Shown here: piece after piece, positions 24,078-33,061 of the stretch | Position numbering within the stretch: the first letter of the stretch is position 1 | How the letters are laid out: the number at the start of each line of letters is the position of its first letter | From: Bradyrhizobium sp. U87765 SZCCT0048 | Lineage (GTDB): Bacteria; Pseudomonadota; Alphaproteobacteria; Rhizobiales; Xanthobacteraceae | Reading direction: 5' to 3' | DNA: 64,000 bases | Assembly: GCF_018131225.1 (NCBI RefSeq) | Contig: NZ_JAFCMM010000002.1 | Coordinates: 992,001 to 1,056,000 of the forward strand | Notes under the pieces: generated by a model | What the model was told of the DNA's origin: nothing | The model's database searches: none | Seen by the model: the letters and a program-made list of their open reading frames with translations, nothing else | Translations under genes and position numbers: made by a program

Positions 24078-25127
24078 ATGACTCCCACGCGCAAAGGCAA
24101 ACGCCGCATCGTCACGCTGAAGCAGGTGGCGGAACTCGCCGGCGTCCACGCTTCCACCGTTTCCCGCGCGCTCAATCCATCGACCCGTTCGATGGTGATG
24201 CCCGCCGTGGTCGAGAGGGTGGTGAAGGCGGCGAACAATCTCGGCTACCGTCCCGATCCGGTGGCGGCGAGCCTGCGCACCGGCCGCTCGGCGCTGGTCG
24301 GCATCCTGGTGCCCGATATCGCCAATACCGTGTTCGCCCCGATCCTGAGCGGCGCCAGTGAACGATTGTCAGCCCAGGGCTACTCGGTGATTCTCGCCGA
24401 TGTCGGCAACGACGAGAGCAAGCAGATCGATCTCGTCACCGGCCTGATGGCGCGGCGAGTCGACGGCCTGATCCTCGCGACCGTCAGCCGCGACGACCCT
24501 CTCGTCGCCTACTGCGTCGAGCAGGATCTGCCGGCGGTGCTGGTCAACCGCGCCGAGACGCAATCGCGCCTGTCGTCCGTGGTGTCCGATGATACGCTCG
24601 GCATGAAGATGGCGGTCGATCATCTTGTCGAGCTCGGCCATCGCCGCATCGCCCACCTCGCCGGTCCGGCACGGCACTCGACCGGCTTCCTGCGCCGCCG
24701 CGGCTTCACGGCAGCCATGACCGCCAATGGCCTCGACGCCGACGCGGCGCCCTGCGAGAACGCCGACGCTTTCGCCCGCGGCGCCGGCGCCGCGGCGATG
24801 CGCCAGTTGCTCGACACCTCGCCCGACATCACCGCCGTCGTCGCTGCCAACGACCTGCTGGCGCTCGGCGCCTATGACGCGCTGCGCGAGCGCGGCATCA
24901 GCTGCCCCGGCGACATCTCGGTCATCGGCCACAACGACATGCCGCTGGTCGACATGGTCGAGCCGGCGCTGACCACGATCCGCATCAGCCATCGCGAGAT
25001 GGGACGGCAGTCGGCCGACCTGTTGCAGCAGGCGATCGAGCAGCACGACGTGCCGGTGCGCACCATCGTGCTGCCGCCGCAGCTTGTCGTGCGCCGCTCG
25101 ACGGCGGCGCCGCGCATGCGCGGCTGA
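24078..25127 (+). CDS. LacI-family transcriptional regulator
   Basis: The 349-residue protein has the LacI N-terminal helix-turn-helix VTLKQVAELAGVHASTVSRALN (about 12-33), a hinge helix (DPVAASLRTGRS), and a periplasmic-binding-protein-like effector domain with VGILVPDIANTVFAPILSG, LGHRRIAHLAGP and ISVIGHNDMPLVDMVEPALTT. Such proteins repress catabolic genes until a sugar or related ligand binds. The frame is open far upstream as a shadow of the esterase; the ATG at 24078 places the HTH at the usual position. Nearby targets could be the divergent esterase, but none is proven. Confidence 0.92.
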   Translation: MTPTRKGKRRIVTLKQVAELAGVHASTVSRALNPSTRSMVMPAVVERVVKAANNLGYRPDPVAASLRTGRSALVGILVPDIANTVFAPILSGASERLSAQGYSVILADVGNDESKQIDLVTGLMARRVDGLILATVSRDDPLVAYCVEQDLPAVLVNRAETQSRLSSVVSDDTLGMKMAVDHLVELGHRRIAHLAGPARHSTGFLRRRGFTAAMTANGLDADAAPCENADAFARGAGAAAMRQLLDTSPDITAVVAANDLLALGAYDALRERGISCPGDISVIGHNDMPLVDMVEPALTTIRISHREMGRQSADLLQQAIEQHDVPVRTIVLPPQLVVRRSTAAPRMRG

Positions 25128-25136
25128 TCGCGGCCG

Positions 25137-26609
25137 TCAGCGCGCTCGTGCGGGCGCGGTCATGGCGTCCGCCCGGAACAGGCGGCCGAGCTGCTCCGGT
25201 GTCAGCAGCTTCTCTTCCAGCAGAATGTCGGCAACGCGGCGGTTCTGCGCCAGCGCCAGCTTGGCGACCCGCGAGCAGACCTCATAGCCGAGTGTCGGCA
25301 CCAGCGCGGTGACGAGCCCGATCGAGTTATCGAGCAGTGCCTTGCAGCGCTCTTCATCGACCTCGATGCCATTGACGCATTTGCGCGTCAGCGTGCCGAC
25401 GGCGGCGGTCAGCGTGCGGATCGACGACAGGATGCAATAGCCGATGGTCGGCTCGAACGCATTGAGCTGCAACTGTCCGCCCTCGGCGCACATGGTGACC
25501 GTGAGATCATGGCCGATCACCATGAACGCGACCTGGTTCACCACCTCCGGGATCACCGGGTTGACCTTGCCGGGCATGATCGACGATCCCGCCTGCACCG
25601 CCGGCAGGCGGATTTCGGCAAAACCGGCCCGCGGCCCGCTCGACAGCAGGCGCAAGTCGTTACAGATCTTCGACAGCTTGACCGCGACGCGCTTGAGCAC
25701 CCCGGAGAACAGCACGAACGCGCCCATGTCGGACGTCGCCTCGATCATGTTGCTGGCCGGCACCATCGGCTGCTGCGACGAGCGCGCCAACTCCTCGATC
25801 GCCAGCGCCGCATAGCGCGGGTCGGCATTGATGCCGGTGCCGATCGCGGTGGCGCCGAGGTTGACCTCGCGGAACAGCGCCGCCGCCTCGCGGATGCGCT
25901 GGACGTCCTCCTTGATCGTGGCGAAGAAGGCATCGAACTCCTGCCCCACCGTCATCGGCACCGCATCCTGCAACTGGGTGCGGCCGATCTTGAGCACGCC
26001 GCCGAACTCCACCGCCTTGGACTTGAACGCGAACGCCAGCTCTTCCAGAGCGTCGATCAACGGACCGGACGCGAAGATGATGCCAAGCCGCAGCGCCGTC
26101 GGATAGGCGTCGTTGGTCGACTGGGACATGTTGACATCGTCGTTCGGGTGCAACGCGCTGTAGTCGCCCCTGGACCGTCCCATCAGCTCGAGCGCGACGT
26201 TGGCGATCACCTCATTGGCGTTCATGTTGGTCGACGTGCCGGCGCCGCCCTGCACGGCATCGACGACGAACTGGTCGTGGAAGCGCTTCTCCCGGGCGAT
26301 GAGATCGCAGGCGCGATCGATCACCGCCGCCTTGTCGGGCGCGAGATAGCCGAGCCGGCGATTGGCGCGGGCCGCCGCCTGCTTCACCAGCGCCAGCGCC
26401 CGCACGAAATCCGGAAAGTGCCCGACCGGCACGCCGGTGATCGGGAAATTCTCGACCGCACGCAAAGTGTGAACGCCCCAATAGGCGCTCTCTGGCACCT
26501 CGGCGTCGCCGAGCAGATCATGCTCGCGCCGGGTGGCGACGCGGTTGATCTCGATGGAGCGCGTCGTCGCAACCTCCACCGTATCGGGACCCGTCGTTTC
26601 AGCCGTCAT
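25137..26609 (-). CDS. aspA: Aspartate ammonia-lyase
   Basis: The 490-residue protein follows AspA closely: REHDLLGDAEVPESAYWGVHT (29-48), GGAGTSTNMNANEV (121-134), NMSQSTNDAYPT (160-171) and the superfamily signature GSSIMPGKVNP at 341-351 with the catalytic Ser. It converts aspartate reversibly to fumarate and ammonia. The WGVHTLRA segment and length favour AspA over class II fumarase. Two ATGs are close together; 26609 is better spaced from AAAGGA than 26615. It follows pyrC by 56 bases and may share its transcript, linking two aspartate-related reactions. Confidence 0.92.
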   Translation of the reverse strand: MTAETTGPDTVEVATTRSIEINRVATRREHDLLGDAEVPESAYWGVHTLRAVENFPITGVPVGHFPDFVRALALVKQAAARANRRLGYLAPDKAAVIDRACDLIAREKRFHDQFVVDAVQGGAGTSTNMNANEVIANVALELMGRSRGDYSALHPNDDVNMSQSTNDAYPTALRLGIIFASGPLIDALEELAFAFKSKAVEFGGVLKIGRTQLQDAVPMTVGQEFDAFFATIKEDVQRIREAAALFREVNLGATAIGTGINADPRYAALAIEELARSSQQPMVPASNMIEATSDMGAFVLFSGVLKRVAVKLSKICNDLRLLSSGPRAGFAEIRLPAVQAGSSIMPGKVNPVIPEVVNQVAFMVIGHDLTVTMCAEGGQLQLNAFEPTIGYCILSSIRTLTAAVGTLTRKCVNGIEVDEERCKALLDNSIGLVTALVPTLGYEVCSRVAKLALAQNRRVADILLEEKLLTPEQLGRLFRADAMTAPARAR

Positions 26610-26665
26610 CGTCATTCCTTTCGATCCATCATCGCCGGGGGGACGCATGTCTCCCCCTGTCGTGA

Positions 26666-27769
26666 TCACGTGCGCCCGTCGCCGCCGGAACGCTCCAGCG
26701 ACCACGGCAATTGCTCATCGCCGCGGAACACCATGACTTCATCGTCGCCGACAGGAATCGACAGCGGCACCGGGCCCGGCCGGCGCACCAGCGTGGTGGT
26801 GCCATCGTTGAGCGGCAGGCCATAGAACGTCGCGCCATTGACCGAACAGAAGGCCTCGAGCCGATCGAGCGCGCCTTCCTCGTCGAACACCTGGGCGTAG
26901 GTCTGCAGCGCGGTGGCGCCGACGAACACGCCGGCGCAGCCGCAGGCCGCTTCCTTGGCGCGCGAGGGATGCGGCGCGGTATCGGTGCCGGCGAAGAAGC
27001 AGCCGGCGCCGGATGTCGCCGCACGGCGCAGCGCGAGGCGATGATGTTCGCGCTTGGCGACCGGCAGACAGTAGAGATGCGGCCGCAGGCCGCCCTGGAA
27101 AAGCGAGGTGCGGTTGATCACCAGATGGTGAGGCGTGATGGTCCCGGCCGCGCGCCCTGCGTGCGCCGTCACGATCGCCACCGTCTCTTCGGTCGTGACG
27201 TGCTCGACCACGACCTTGAGCGCCGGATGATCGCGCAGCAGTGGCAGCAGCTGCGTCTCCATGAAGACCGCCTCGCGATCGAACACGTCGACGGCCGGGT
27301 CAGTCGCCTCGCCATGGATCAGCACCGGCATGCCGATGCGCTGCATGCGCTCCAGCACCGGCCGCAATCCCTTGATGTCGGTCACGCCATGATGTGCGTT
27401 GGTGGTGGCGCCCGCCGGATAGAGCTTGGCCGCGACCCACACCTTCTCGGCATAGCCACGCGCGATCTCGTCCGGCGACGTCGCGTCGGTGAGATAGCAG
27501 GTCATCAGCGGCTGGAAGTCACTGTCCGGCCCCCGCGCGGCCAGGATGCGCGAACGGTAGGCGTCCGCGGCGGCGACCGTGGTCACCGGCGGCACCAGAT
27601 TGGGCATGATCACACCGCGGGCGAACTGCGCCGCCGTGAACGGCAGCACCGCACGCAGCATGTTGCCGTCCCGCAGGTGCACATGGAAATCGTCAGGGCG
27701 GCGGATGGTGATACGGTCGGCTGCAGCCGCACGGCGAGCCGCGAGATCGAACAACGCTTCGGTTGTCAT
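26666..27769 (-). CDS. pyrC: Dihydroorotase (PyrC, E. coli type)
   Basis: The 367-residue enzyme has the zinc-binding FHVHLRDGN (His29, His31), the carbamylated lysine in AAKLYPAGATTN (about 115), HGEATDP and EHVTTEE with further histidines, and GTDTAPH with the catalytic Asp. It cyclises carbamoyl aspartate to dihydroorotate in pyrimidine synthesis. The ATG at 27769 has GGAGGGG at ideal spacing; the open frame upstream to 27850 lacks similarity. It is divergent from the trypsin-fold protein gene and upstream of aspA. Confidence 0.95.
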   Translation of the reverse strand: MTTEALFDLAARRAAAADRITIRRPDDFHVHLRDGNMLRAVLPFTAAQFARGVIMPNLVPPVTTVAAADAYRSRILAARGPDSDFQPLMTCYLTDATSPDEIARGYAEKVWVAAKLYPAGATTNAHHGVTDIKGLRPVLERMQRIGMPVLIHGEATDPAVDVFDREAVFMETQLLPLLRDHPALKVVVEHVTTEETVAIVTAHAGRAAGTITPHHLVINRTSLFQGGLRPHLYCLPVAKREHHRLALRRAATSGAGCFFAGTDTAPHPSRAKEAACGCAGVFVGATALQTYAQVFDEEGALDRLEAFCSVNGATFYGLPLNDGTTTLVRRPGPVPLSIPVGDDEVMVFRGDEQLPWSLERSGGDGRT

Positions 27770-28116
27770 GGCTACCCCTCCGCAACCGCACTTCGCGCAT
27801 GCGCCGGACACCGCCCGGCGCGCACATCTCGTGGCAAACCCCGCTCCCACGGAAGGGAAGCCGGGTGAAAAACCTCGAAACAGTCGATCGCCATGTCGGT
27901 CAAGATGGGCAGCAATGCCGGAAGATCAGGCCGCCAAAATACGGGATTGGCATCGTTTGATCCAGAGTGAACCGCACACGATTTATTGCATTGTTGCGGT
28001 TGTGCATCTGCGGCGACCAAACGTCGCGATCGAAAGCCCGTGGCAGGTTTGCCAACGCTGCGGCTCGTCGCCGCCGCGGCCTTATGATAGAGTGCGCTGC
28101 AAACAGGAGAGCCCCG
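27770..28116. other. Intergenic region between pyrC and the divergent trypsin-fold gene
   Basis: No convincing gene is seen in these 347 bases. They should hold both divergent promoters. An inverted repeat, AACCGCA (27970-27976) and TGCGGTT (27995-28001), surrounds an AT-rich core (TTTATTGCATTG) and could be an operator or part of a promoter. CAGGAGA upstream of 28117 is the ribosome site of the right-hand gene. Confidence 0.5.
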
Positions 28117-29088
28117 ATGGCCTCGTTGACCGAGTGGACCGTCCCGCAAGCCGCTCAGCCGCGCACTGACGATTACGATTTCGACCTCGAGCAAGCGCTG
28201 GCCGCCGTCGTCGGACTCCATTCCATCATTCCCCCCGATGCCTTCACCGCCGAAGTGCTCGGCACCGAGCGCGTCGGCAACGGCGTGGTGATCGGCGATG
28301 GCCTCGTGCTCACCATCGGCTACCTGATCACCGAAGCGGAAACGGTGTGGCTGCACATGGGCGATGGCCATGTGGTGGAAGGCCATGCGCTAGGCTTCGA
28401 TCAGGACACCGGCTTCGGCCTCGTGCAGGCGCTGGGAGCGCTCGACATCGCGCCGCTGGCGCTCGGCGTGTCGTCCGCCACCGATATCGGCGATCGCGTG
28501 GTGATCGGTGGCGTCGGCGGCCGCACCCGCTCGGTCGCGGGACGCATCGCGGCCAAGGAAGGCTTTGCCGGCTATTGGGAGTATGCACTCGACGAAGCGA
28601 TCTTCACCCATCCGGCGCATCCCAACTGGGGCGGCACCGGACTGATCTCGGCACATGGCGAGCTACTCGGCATCGGATCGCTTCAGGTCGAGCGCGAGCG
28701 CAAGGGCAAGAACGAACATCTCAACATGGTCGTGCCGATCGACCTGCTCAAGCCGACGCTCGACGACCTGCGCCGCTTCGGCCGGGTCAACAGGCCGGCG
28801 CGCCCCTGGCTCGGGCTGTATGCGACGGAGATCGAGGACAACATCGTCATCGTCGGCATTGCCGCGAAAGGGCCGGCATCGCGTGCCGAACTTCGCGTCG
28901 GCGACGTGATCGTCGCGATCAAGGGCGTGAAGGTATCCGGGCTCGCCAGCTTCTACCGCGAGCTGTGGGCGCTCGGCTCGGCCGGCGTCGATGTGCCGCT
29001 GACACTCTACCGCGACGGTGTCACCTACGATGTCGAGGTAAAGTCATCGGACCGCGCCCGCTTCCTCAAGCAACCGCGGCTGCACTGA
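28117..29088 (+). CDS. Trypsin-fold (HtrA-like) protein with PDZ domain and no catalytic triad: probable pseudoprotease
   Basis: The 323-residue protein aligns with S1C proteases such as the one at 21705-22757, including a C-terminal PDZ domain (about 235-320: GIAAKGPASRAELRVGDVIVAIKG). All three catalytic positions are changed: His to Tyr69 (TIGYL for TNSHV), Asp to Gly99 (DQDTGFG for DPDTDLA) and Ser to Trp171 (PNWGGTG for GNSGGP). The frame is intact and codon use is ordinary, so it is a conserved non-peptidase, not a decayed gene. No signal peptide is seen. It may bind peptides or act as a scaffold. Automatic pipelines will probably call it a serine protease. Confidence 0.83.
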   Translation: MASLTEWTVPQAAQPRTDDYDFDLEQALAAVVGLHSIIPPDAFTAEVLGTERVGNGVVIGDGLVLTIGYLITEAETVWLHMGDGHVVEGHALGFDQDTGFGLVQALGALDIAPLALGVSSATDIGDRVVIGGVGGRTRSVAGRIAAKEGFAGYWEYALDEAIFTHPAHPNWGGTGLISAHGELLGIGSLQVERERKGKNEHLNMVVPIDLLKPTLDDLRRFGRVNRPARPWLGLYATEIEDNIVIVGIAAKGPASRAELRVGDVIVAIKGVKVSGLASFYRELWALGSAGVDVPLTLYRDGVTYDVEVKSSDRARFLKQPRLH

Positions 29089-29207
29089 GCCGCGACGACC
29101 TGTTCGAAGCAACAGGCCGCTGCGCTGCGGGCGCGCTCTGCGCCTGCCGGCGAGCGAACACGCCATTGGCGAAGAGTAGCGCTGAAGCATCGCGGTCTCC
29201 GACCGGC

Positions 29208-29804
29208 TCAGGCAAACACGTTGTTGTCGCGCACGATCACCGCAAAGCGATCCGACAGTTCGACCAGCGCGACCTCGTGAACGACATCCGCCGGGATTTC
29301 GCCACCGCGTCCGTCGGGCAGCGCGCGTGTGGCACAGCTGCCGGCATCAATGGTGACGCGAAAGCCGAGATCGAGTGCGGCGCGCGCCGTCGAGCTGACG
29401 CACATATGGGTCATCAGGCCGACGATGACGATGTCCTTGCGCCCGGTCGCGGCGAGGCGTGTCTGCAGGTCGGTCCCGGCGAATGAGTTAGGCAGCGCCT
29501 TCTCGATCACCGCTTCACCGGCTTGCGGCGTCAGTTCGGAGACGATCTGGCCGCGCGGTGCTTCGCGGTCGAACAGGCCGCCGGCCTTACCCTTGTGCGC
29601 GATGTGAAAGACCGGAGCTCTGGCCCGACGCGCCGCGGCGAGCACGCGGGCGGCGCCGGTGACGGCGCCGCTTGCGCCCGGCAGCGCGATCGGCCCGGAC
29701 AGGTATTCGTTCTGCAGGTCGATCAGCACCAAGCTGGCATCACTCAGCCTGGCAGGCGAAAGGTCTGCCCCGGCGAGTTCGAGCAGGGTTTTTGCTGCGG
29801 TCAT
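29208..29804 (-). CDS. Isochorismatase-family cysteine hydrolase
   Basis: The 198-residue protein has the family triad: Asp29 in LVLIDLQNEY, Lys102 in IEKALPNSF and Cys135 in GLMTHMCVSSTARAA, with the conserved cis-peptide region before the Cys. Members hydrolyse amides (nicotinamidase, N-carbamoyl compounds) or isochorismate; the substrate is not decided by these motifs. The second of two adjacent ATGs (29804) is better spaced from AAGGGA. It is divergent from a LysR gene, which probably controls it through palindromes in the 128-base gap. Confidence 0.88.
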   Translation of the reverse strand: MTAAKTLLELAGADLSPARLSDASLVLIDLQNEYLSGPIALPGASGAVTGAARVLAAARRARAPVFHIAHKGKAGGLFDREAPRGQIVSELTPQAGEAVIEKALPNSFAGTDLQTRLAATGRKDIVIVGLMTHMCVSSTARAALDLGFRVTIDAGSCATRALPDGRGGEIPADVVHEVALVELSDRFAVIVRDNNVFA

Positions 29805-29878
29805 CATTCATTCCCTTTCCTCAAAATTCCGATCCGGTGAATATAACGGCCTGCCTCGCGGCATTCACGCAGGACTCC

Positions 29879-29903
29879 TGCAGCCACTGGCTGCAAATTT
29901 GCA
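29879..29903. promoter_or_regulatory. Two overlapping palindromes, putative LysR operator
   Basis: TGCAGCCACTGGCTGCA (29879-29895) has perfect 8-bp arms around one base, and TGCAAATTTGCA (29892-29903) is a perfect palindrome sharing the TGCA. They lie between the divergent isochorismatase and LysR genes, close to the LysR start. That is the usual site for a LysR regulator that controls both itself and its neighbour. Confidence 0.55.
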
Positions 29904-29932
29904 GGCAGATGGCGGCCGTGCTAGCGAGGCGC

Positions 29933-30787
29933 ATGACCGGCCCCGACCTCAACTGGGACGACCTGCGCATCATCGCCGCGGTGAAGGACGAAGGCACGTT
30001 CGCCGGCGCCAGCGCCCACCTGCGCATCGACGAGACCACGGTGGCGCGCCGGCTGGCCCGCATCCAGCGCGCCCTCGGCGTGCGGCTGTTCGAGGCCGCC
30101 GACGGCCTGCGCAAGCCGACGCCGCAGTGCGAGCGGATTCTCCGCCATATCAGCGACATGGCGCTGCAGGTCGCGAAGATCGGCCAGATCGGCGACAGCG
30201 TGCCCGACCTCGCCGGCCGTCTGCGCATCGCCTGCACCAATGGCATCGCCGAACAGATCCTCGCACCACGGCTGGCGCCGTTCCTGGCGCAGCATCCCGG
30301 CCTCGCCATCCAGCTGCTGTCGTCGAGCGAGAACGTGCAGTTCTCGCGCTGGCAGGCCGACATCGCCATTCGCCTGCGCAAGCCGGACAAGGGCGACTTC
30401 ACCATCGCCAGACTGTCGGACATGCGGCTGTACTTCATCGAGCCGGCGACCGGAATCGACACGCCGGTCGTCTGCGCCTACCCGCCCGAACTCGACCAGA
30501 TTCCCGAAAGCCAGTTTCTCAAGACCAGGGGCCTGCAGCAGCAGGCTCGCTGCGTCACCGACAACATCCGGGTCATCCACACGCTGCTGCTCAGCCATCG
30601 CGCGGTCGGCGTGCTGCCGGACTATCTCTGCGCCGACCTGCGCGCCGACAAGCGCCTGAAGGCGACGTCGCTGCCCAGGCGTCGCGAGATCTGGCTGCTG
30701 CTGCAAAACCACCTCAGGCAGGATCGCGCCGCCCGTGTGGTCATCGACTGGGTCCGGGAGTGCTTCCAGCACAAGGACCAGCCGTGA
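29933..30787 (+). CDS. LysR-family transcriptional regulator
   Basis: The 284-residue protein has an N-terminal winged helix (LNWDDLRIIAAVKDEGTFAGASAHLRIDETTVARRLARIQRALGVRLFEAADG, about 6-57), with the typical LysR spacing, and an effector domain from about residue 90. The ATG at 29933 is chosen because the HTH then starts at residue 6; the open frame upstream overlaps the divergent gene. The HTH motif DETTVARRLARIQRALG is a common alphaproteobacterial variant. Likely target: the isochorismatase gene. Confidence 0.9.
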   Translation: MTGPDLNWDDLRIIAAVKDEGTFAGASAHLRIDETTVARRLARIQRALGVRLFEAADGLRKPTPQCERILRHISDMALQVAKIGQIGDSVPDLAGRLRIACTNGIAEQILAPRLAPFLAQHPGLAIQLLSSSENVQFSRWQADIAIRLRKPDKGDFTIARLSDMRLYFIEPATGIDTPVVCAYPPELDQIPESQFLKTRGLQQQARCVTDNIRVIHTLLLSHRAVGVLPDYLCADLRADKRLKATSLPRRREIWLLLQNHLRQDRAARVVIDWVRECFQHKDQP

Positions 30788-30917
30788 CGCCGCAGGCTCG
30801 CAGGCCCTCTGCAGGCCCGCCGACGCAGACAATTCGATTCAAATCGACCGGCCCGGCTTAGCCGCGTGACAAATCCTCCATGGGAGGAACGGCCTCGTTG
30901 TCCATGCGAGGTTCATG

Positions 30918-31547
30918 ATGTTGCGCGCAGCGCTGTTTCGCCCTGTCCTTTGTGCCGCGATCGCGCTGGCGTGCCTCACCTGCACGGCGCGCGTCGGCGC
31001 GGCCGCCGGCCTCTATGTCAAGGTCGGCGCGCCCACGTCGACGCCGCCGATCGGATGGGTGCAGTTCTGCCAGACCTATTCCGGAGAGTGTGACACGCAG
31101 CCGCTGCCGCCACGCGACATCGTCCTCACCGACGAGGCCCTGCACGACCTCGGGCGTCTCAACGCCTTCGTCAACCGCACCATCAGGCCGATGACCGACC
31201 GGGAGCACTACGGCATGGTGCAATGGTGGCGCTATCCCGACGACGGCGCCGGCGCCTGCCACAGCTATGCGCTGCTCAAGCGCCGCCTGCTGATCCAGGC
31301 CGGCTGGCCGCGCCAGGCGCTGCTGATGACCATCGTCCGCCAGACGAATGGCGAGGGGCATGCGGTGCTCACGGTCAAGACCGATCGCGGCGAGTACATT
31401 CTCGACAACATGACCGACGAGATCTTGCCGTGGTCGCAGACATCCTACGGCTTCCACAAGCGCCAGTCGCAGGACGATCCGAACCAGTGGGTGTGGCTCG
31501 AGGAAGCCCGTGCCGACATGGCAACGGCTTCCCCGCGCACACGCTGA
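30918..31547 (+). CDS. Bacterial transglutaminase-like cysteine peptidase (BTLCP, DUF920)
   Basis: The 209-residue protein has an N-terminal signal peptide (hydrophobic core to about residue 28) and a BTLCP fold with Cys in GAGACHSYALLKRR (about residue 114), His in GEGHAVLTV (about 148) and Asp in YILDNMTD (about 163). The Cys-His-Asp triad is intact. In most relatives the Cys is followed by Glu-Asp (GDCEDY); here it is followed by His-Ser. One BTLCP member, LapG, cleaves a surface adhesin in pseudomonads; the rhizobial ones are mostly uncharacterised. The first of two tandem ATGs (30915) is an alternative start. Confidence 0.85.
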   Translation: MLRAALFRPVLCAAIALACLTCTARVGAAAGLYVKVGAPTSTPPIGWVQFCQTYSGECDTQPLPPRDIVLTDEALHDLGRLNAFVNRTIRPMTDREHYGMVQWWRYPDDGAGACHSYALLKRRLLIQAGWPRQALLMTIVRQTNGEGHAVLTVKTDRGEYILDNMTDEILPWSQTSYGFHKRQSQDDPNQWVWLEEARADMATASPRTR

Positions 31548-31556
31548 AGCGTTATC

Positions 31557-31578
31557 GAGCGCAGCGGCAACTGCGCTC
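31557..31578. terminator. Hairpin between convergent BTLCP and MFS genes
   Basis: GAGCGCAG (31557-31564) and CTGCGCTC (31571-31578) form a perfect 8-bp stem with a CGGCAA loop, in the 36-base gap between two convergent stops. It lacks a T-run but is well placed as a bidirectional terminator. Confidence 0.5.
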
Positions 31579-31583
31579 GCGCC

Positions 31584-32927
31584 TTAGGGCGTCGTGCTGT
31601 CGACGTGCAGGTCGATGCCCGGGCGATCCCGGATGGTCGACACCGCCGCGAGCGAAATGATCGACAGGATCATGATATAGACGCCGATCGCCCATGAGCT
31701 GCCGTACACGCCGATGATCCATTGTGCGATCATCGGTGCGAATGCGCCGCCGAGAATGGCGCCAAGCGCGTAGCCCACCGACACGCCGGAGTAACGCACC
31801 TTCGCCGGATAGAGTTCGGCATAAAGCGCCGCCTGCGGTCCATAGGACAGCCCGAGGCCCATGGTCAGCCCGACCGCCGCGACGAAGAACAACAGGATGT
31901 TCCTGGTGTCGATCAGGAACCACATCGGCACAGCCCACAGCACCAGGATGGCGTAGCCGACCTGGAAGGTGCGCACGCGGCCCCAGCGATCGCCGAGCAC
32001 GCCGCCGGCGAGGGTGAAGACGAACCAGCTCACCGCGCCGAGCGTCGAAACCAGCAGCACCTGGTCCGCCGGCATCTTCAGCGTGTTCAGCCCGTAACTG
32101 ATCATGAACGCAATGAAGATGTAGCCCGCGGCGTTGTTGGCCATGAACACCAGCGCGGTACGGAAGATCTCGGCGCTGTGGTTGCCGAACAGATCGCGCA
32201 GCGGCGCCGAGGATTCCTTCTGGCGGCGGATCATCTCGGCGAACACCGGCGATTCCTCGACCGAGCGGCGGATGACGGCGCCGATCACGATCAGCACGAT
32301 CGAGAACAGGAACGGGATGCGCCAGCCCCACTCGGCGACGGCCGACTTGCCGAGCGTGGTGGTCAGGATCCACAGCACGCCGGTGGCGAGAATCATGCCG
32401 ATCGGCGTGCCGATCTGCGGGAACGAGCCGAAGAAACTGCGCCGGTGCGCCGGTGCGTGCTCGACGGCCATCAGCGCCGCGCCGCCCCACTCGCCGCCGG
32501 CCGAAAATCCCTGCAGCACACGCATCAGGATCAGCAGCGCCGGCGCCCACGCGCCGATCTGGGCATAAGTCGGCAACACGCCGATCGCGGCGGTCGCCAC
32601 GCCCATCAGCACCAGCGTCATCACGAACATCGCGCGGCGGCCGAGCCGGTCGCCGAGATGGCCGCACAGAACGGCGCCGAGCGGCCGGAACAGGAACGAC
32701 AGGCCGATGGTCGCGAACGACACGATCTGGGCGAGCAGCGGATTGTTCTGGACCATCGGCCCGAAGAACTGCGGCCCGAACACGAGGCCGGCGGCCTGCG
32801 CGTAGACGAAGAAGTCGTACCATTCGATGGTGGTGCCGACGAGGGTCGCGACCAGCACGCGCTTTTCGTCCGCGCTTACCCCCACAGCCCCGCCGCGGCC
32901 CGGCGCCGCAGCCACATAGGTTTCCAT
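31584..32927 (-). CDS. MFS transporter of the metabolite:H+ symporter (MHS) family
   Basis: The 447-residue protein starts with the MHS hallmark ATLVGTTIEWYDFFVYAQAAGLVF and has GHLGDRLGRRAMF in loop 2-3, LQGFSAGGEWGGAALM in helix 4-5, and a second-half repeat GDRWGRVRTF. Twelve membrane segments are expected. MHS members import organic acids, shikimate, proline or betaine by proton symport; the ligand is not clear. The ATG at 32927 has GGGAGGG upstream; the open frame further upstream runs through the promoter. It converges with the BTLCP gene. Confidence 0.92.
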   Translation of the reverse strand: METYVAAAPGRGGAVGVSADEKRVLVATLVGTTIEWYDFFVYAQAAGLVFGPQFFGPMVQNNPLLAQIVSFATIGLSFLFRPLGAVLCGHLGDRLGRRAMFVMTLVLMGVATAAIGVLPTYAQIGAWAPALLILMRVLQGFSAGGEWGGAALMAVEHAPAHRRSFFGSFPQIGTPIGMILATGVLWILTTTLGKSAVAEWGWRIPFLFSIVLIVIGAVIRRSVEESPVFAEMIRRQKESSAPLRDLFGNHSAEIFRTALVFMANNAAGYIFIAFMISYGLNTLKMPADQVLLVSTLGAVSWFVFTLAGGVLGDRWGRVRTFQVGYAILVLWAVPMWFLIDTRNILLFFVAAVGLTMGLGLSYGPQAALYAELYPAKVRYSGVSVGYALGAILGGAFAPMIAQWIIGVYGSSWAIGVYIMILSIISLAAVSTIRDRPGIDLHVDSTTP

Positions 32928-33016
32928 GACGTCCCTCCCGAAGTGTTCTTGTGGCGATCGGGACGGCCAGCCGGCGCGCGCCGGCGGCGCGACGCTTCGC
33001 CACACCTGACGCAAAA

Positions 33017-33061
33017 GGTATATTGGTGTGACTACATCTGGCAAACGCATGCATGGCATGC
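33017..33061 (-). promoter_or_regulatory. Putative promoter and palindrome for the MFS gene
   Basis: On the minus strand TTGCCA (33044-33039) and TATACC (33022-33017) are 16 bases apart, about 90 bases before the MFS start. Immediately upstream of the -35, GCATGC ATG GCATGC (33047-33061) is palindromic and could be an operator. The remaining gap (32928-33267) holds an A-rich stretch at about 33130-33180 and no gene. Confidence 0.45.

Noticed and set aside
28117..29088. Frameshifted or decaying serine protease gene
   Set aside because: One intact frame with normal codon use, full-length fold and PDZ domain; the triad losses are single substitutions, not disruption.
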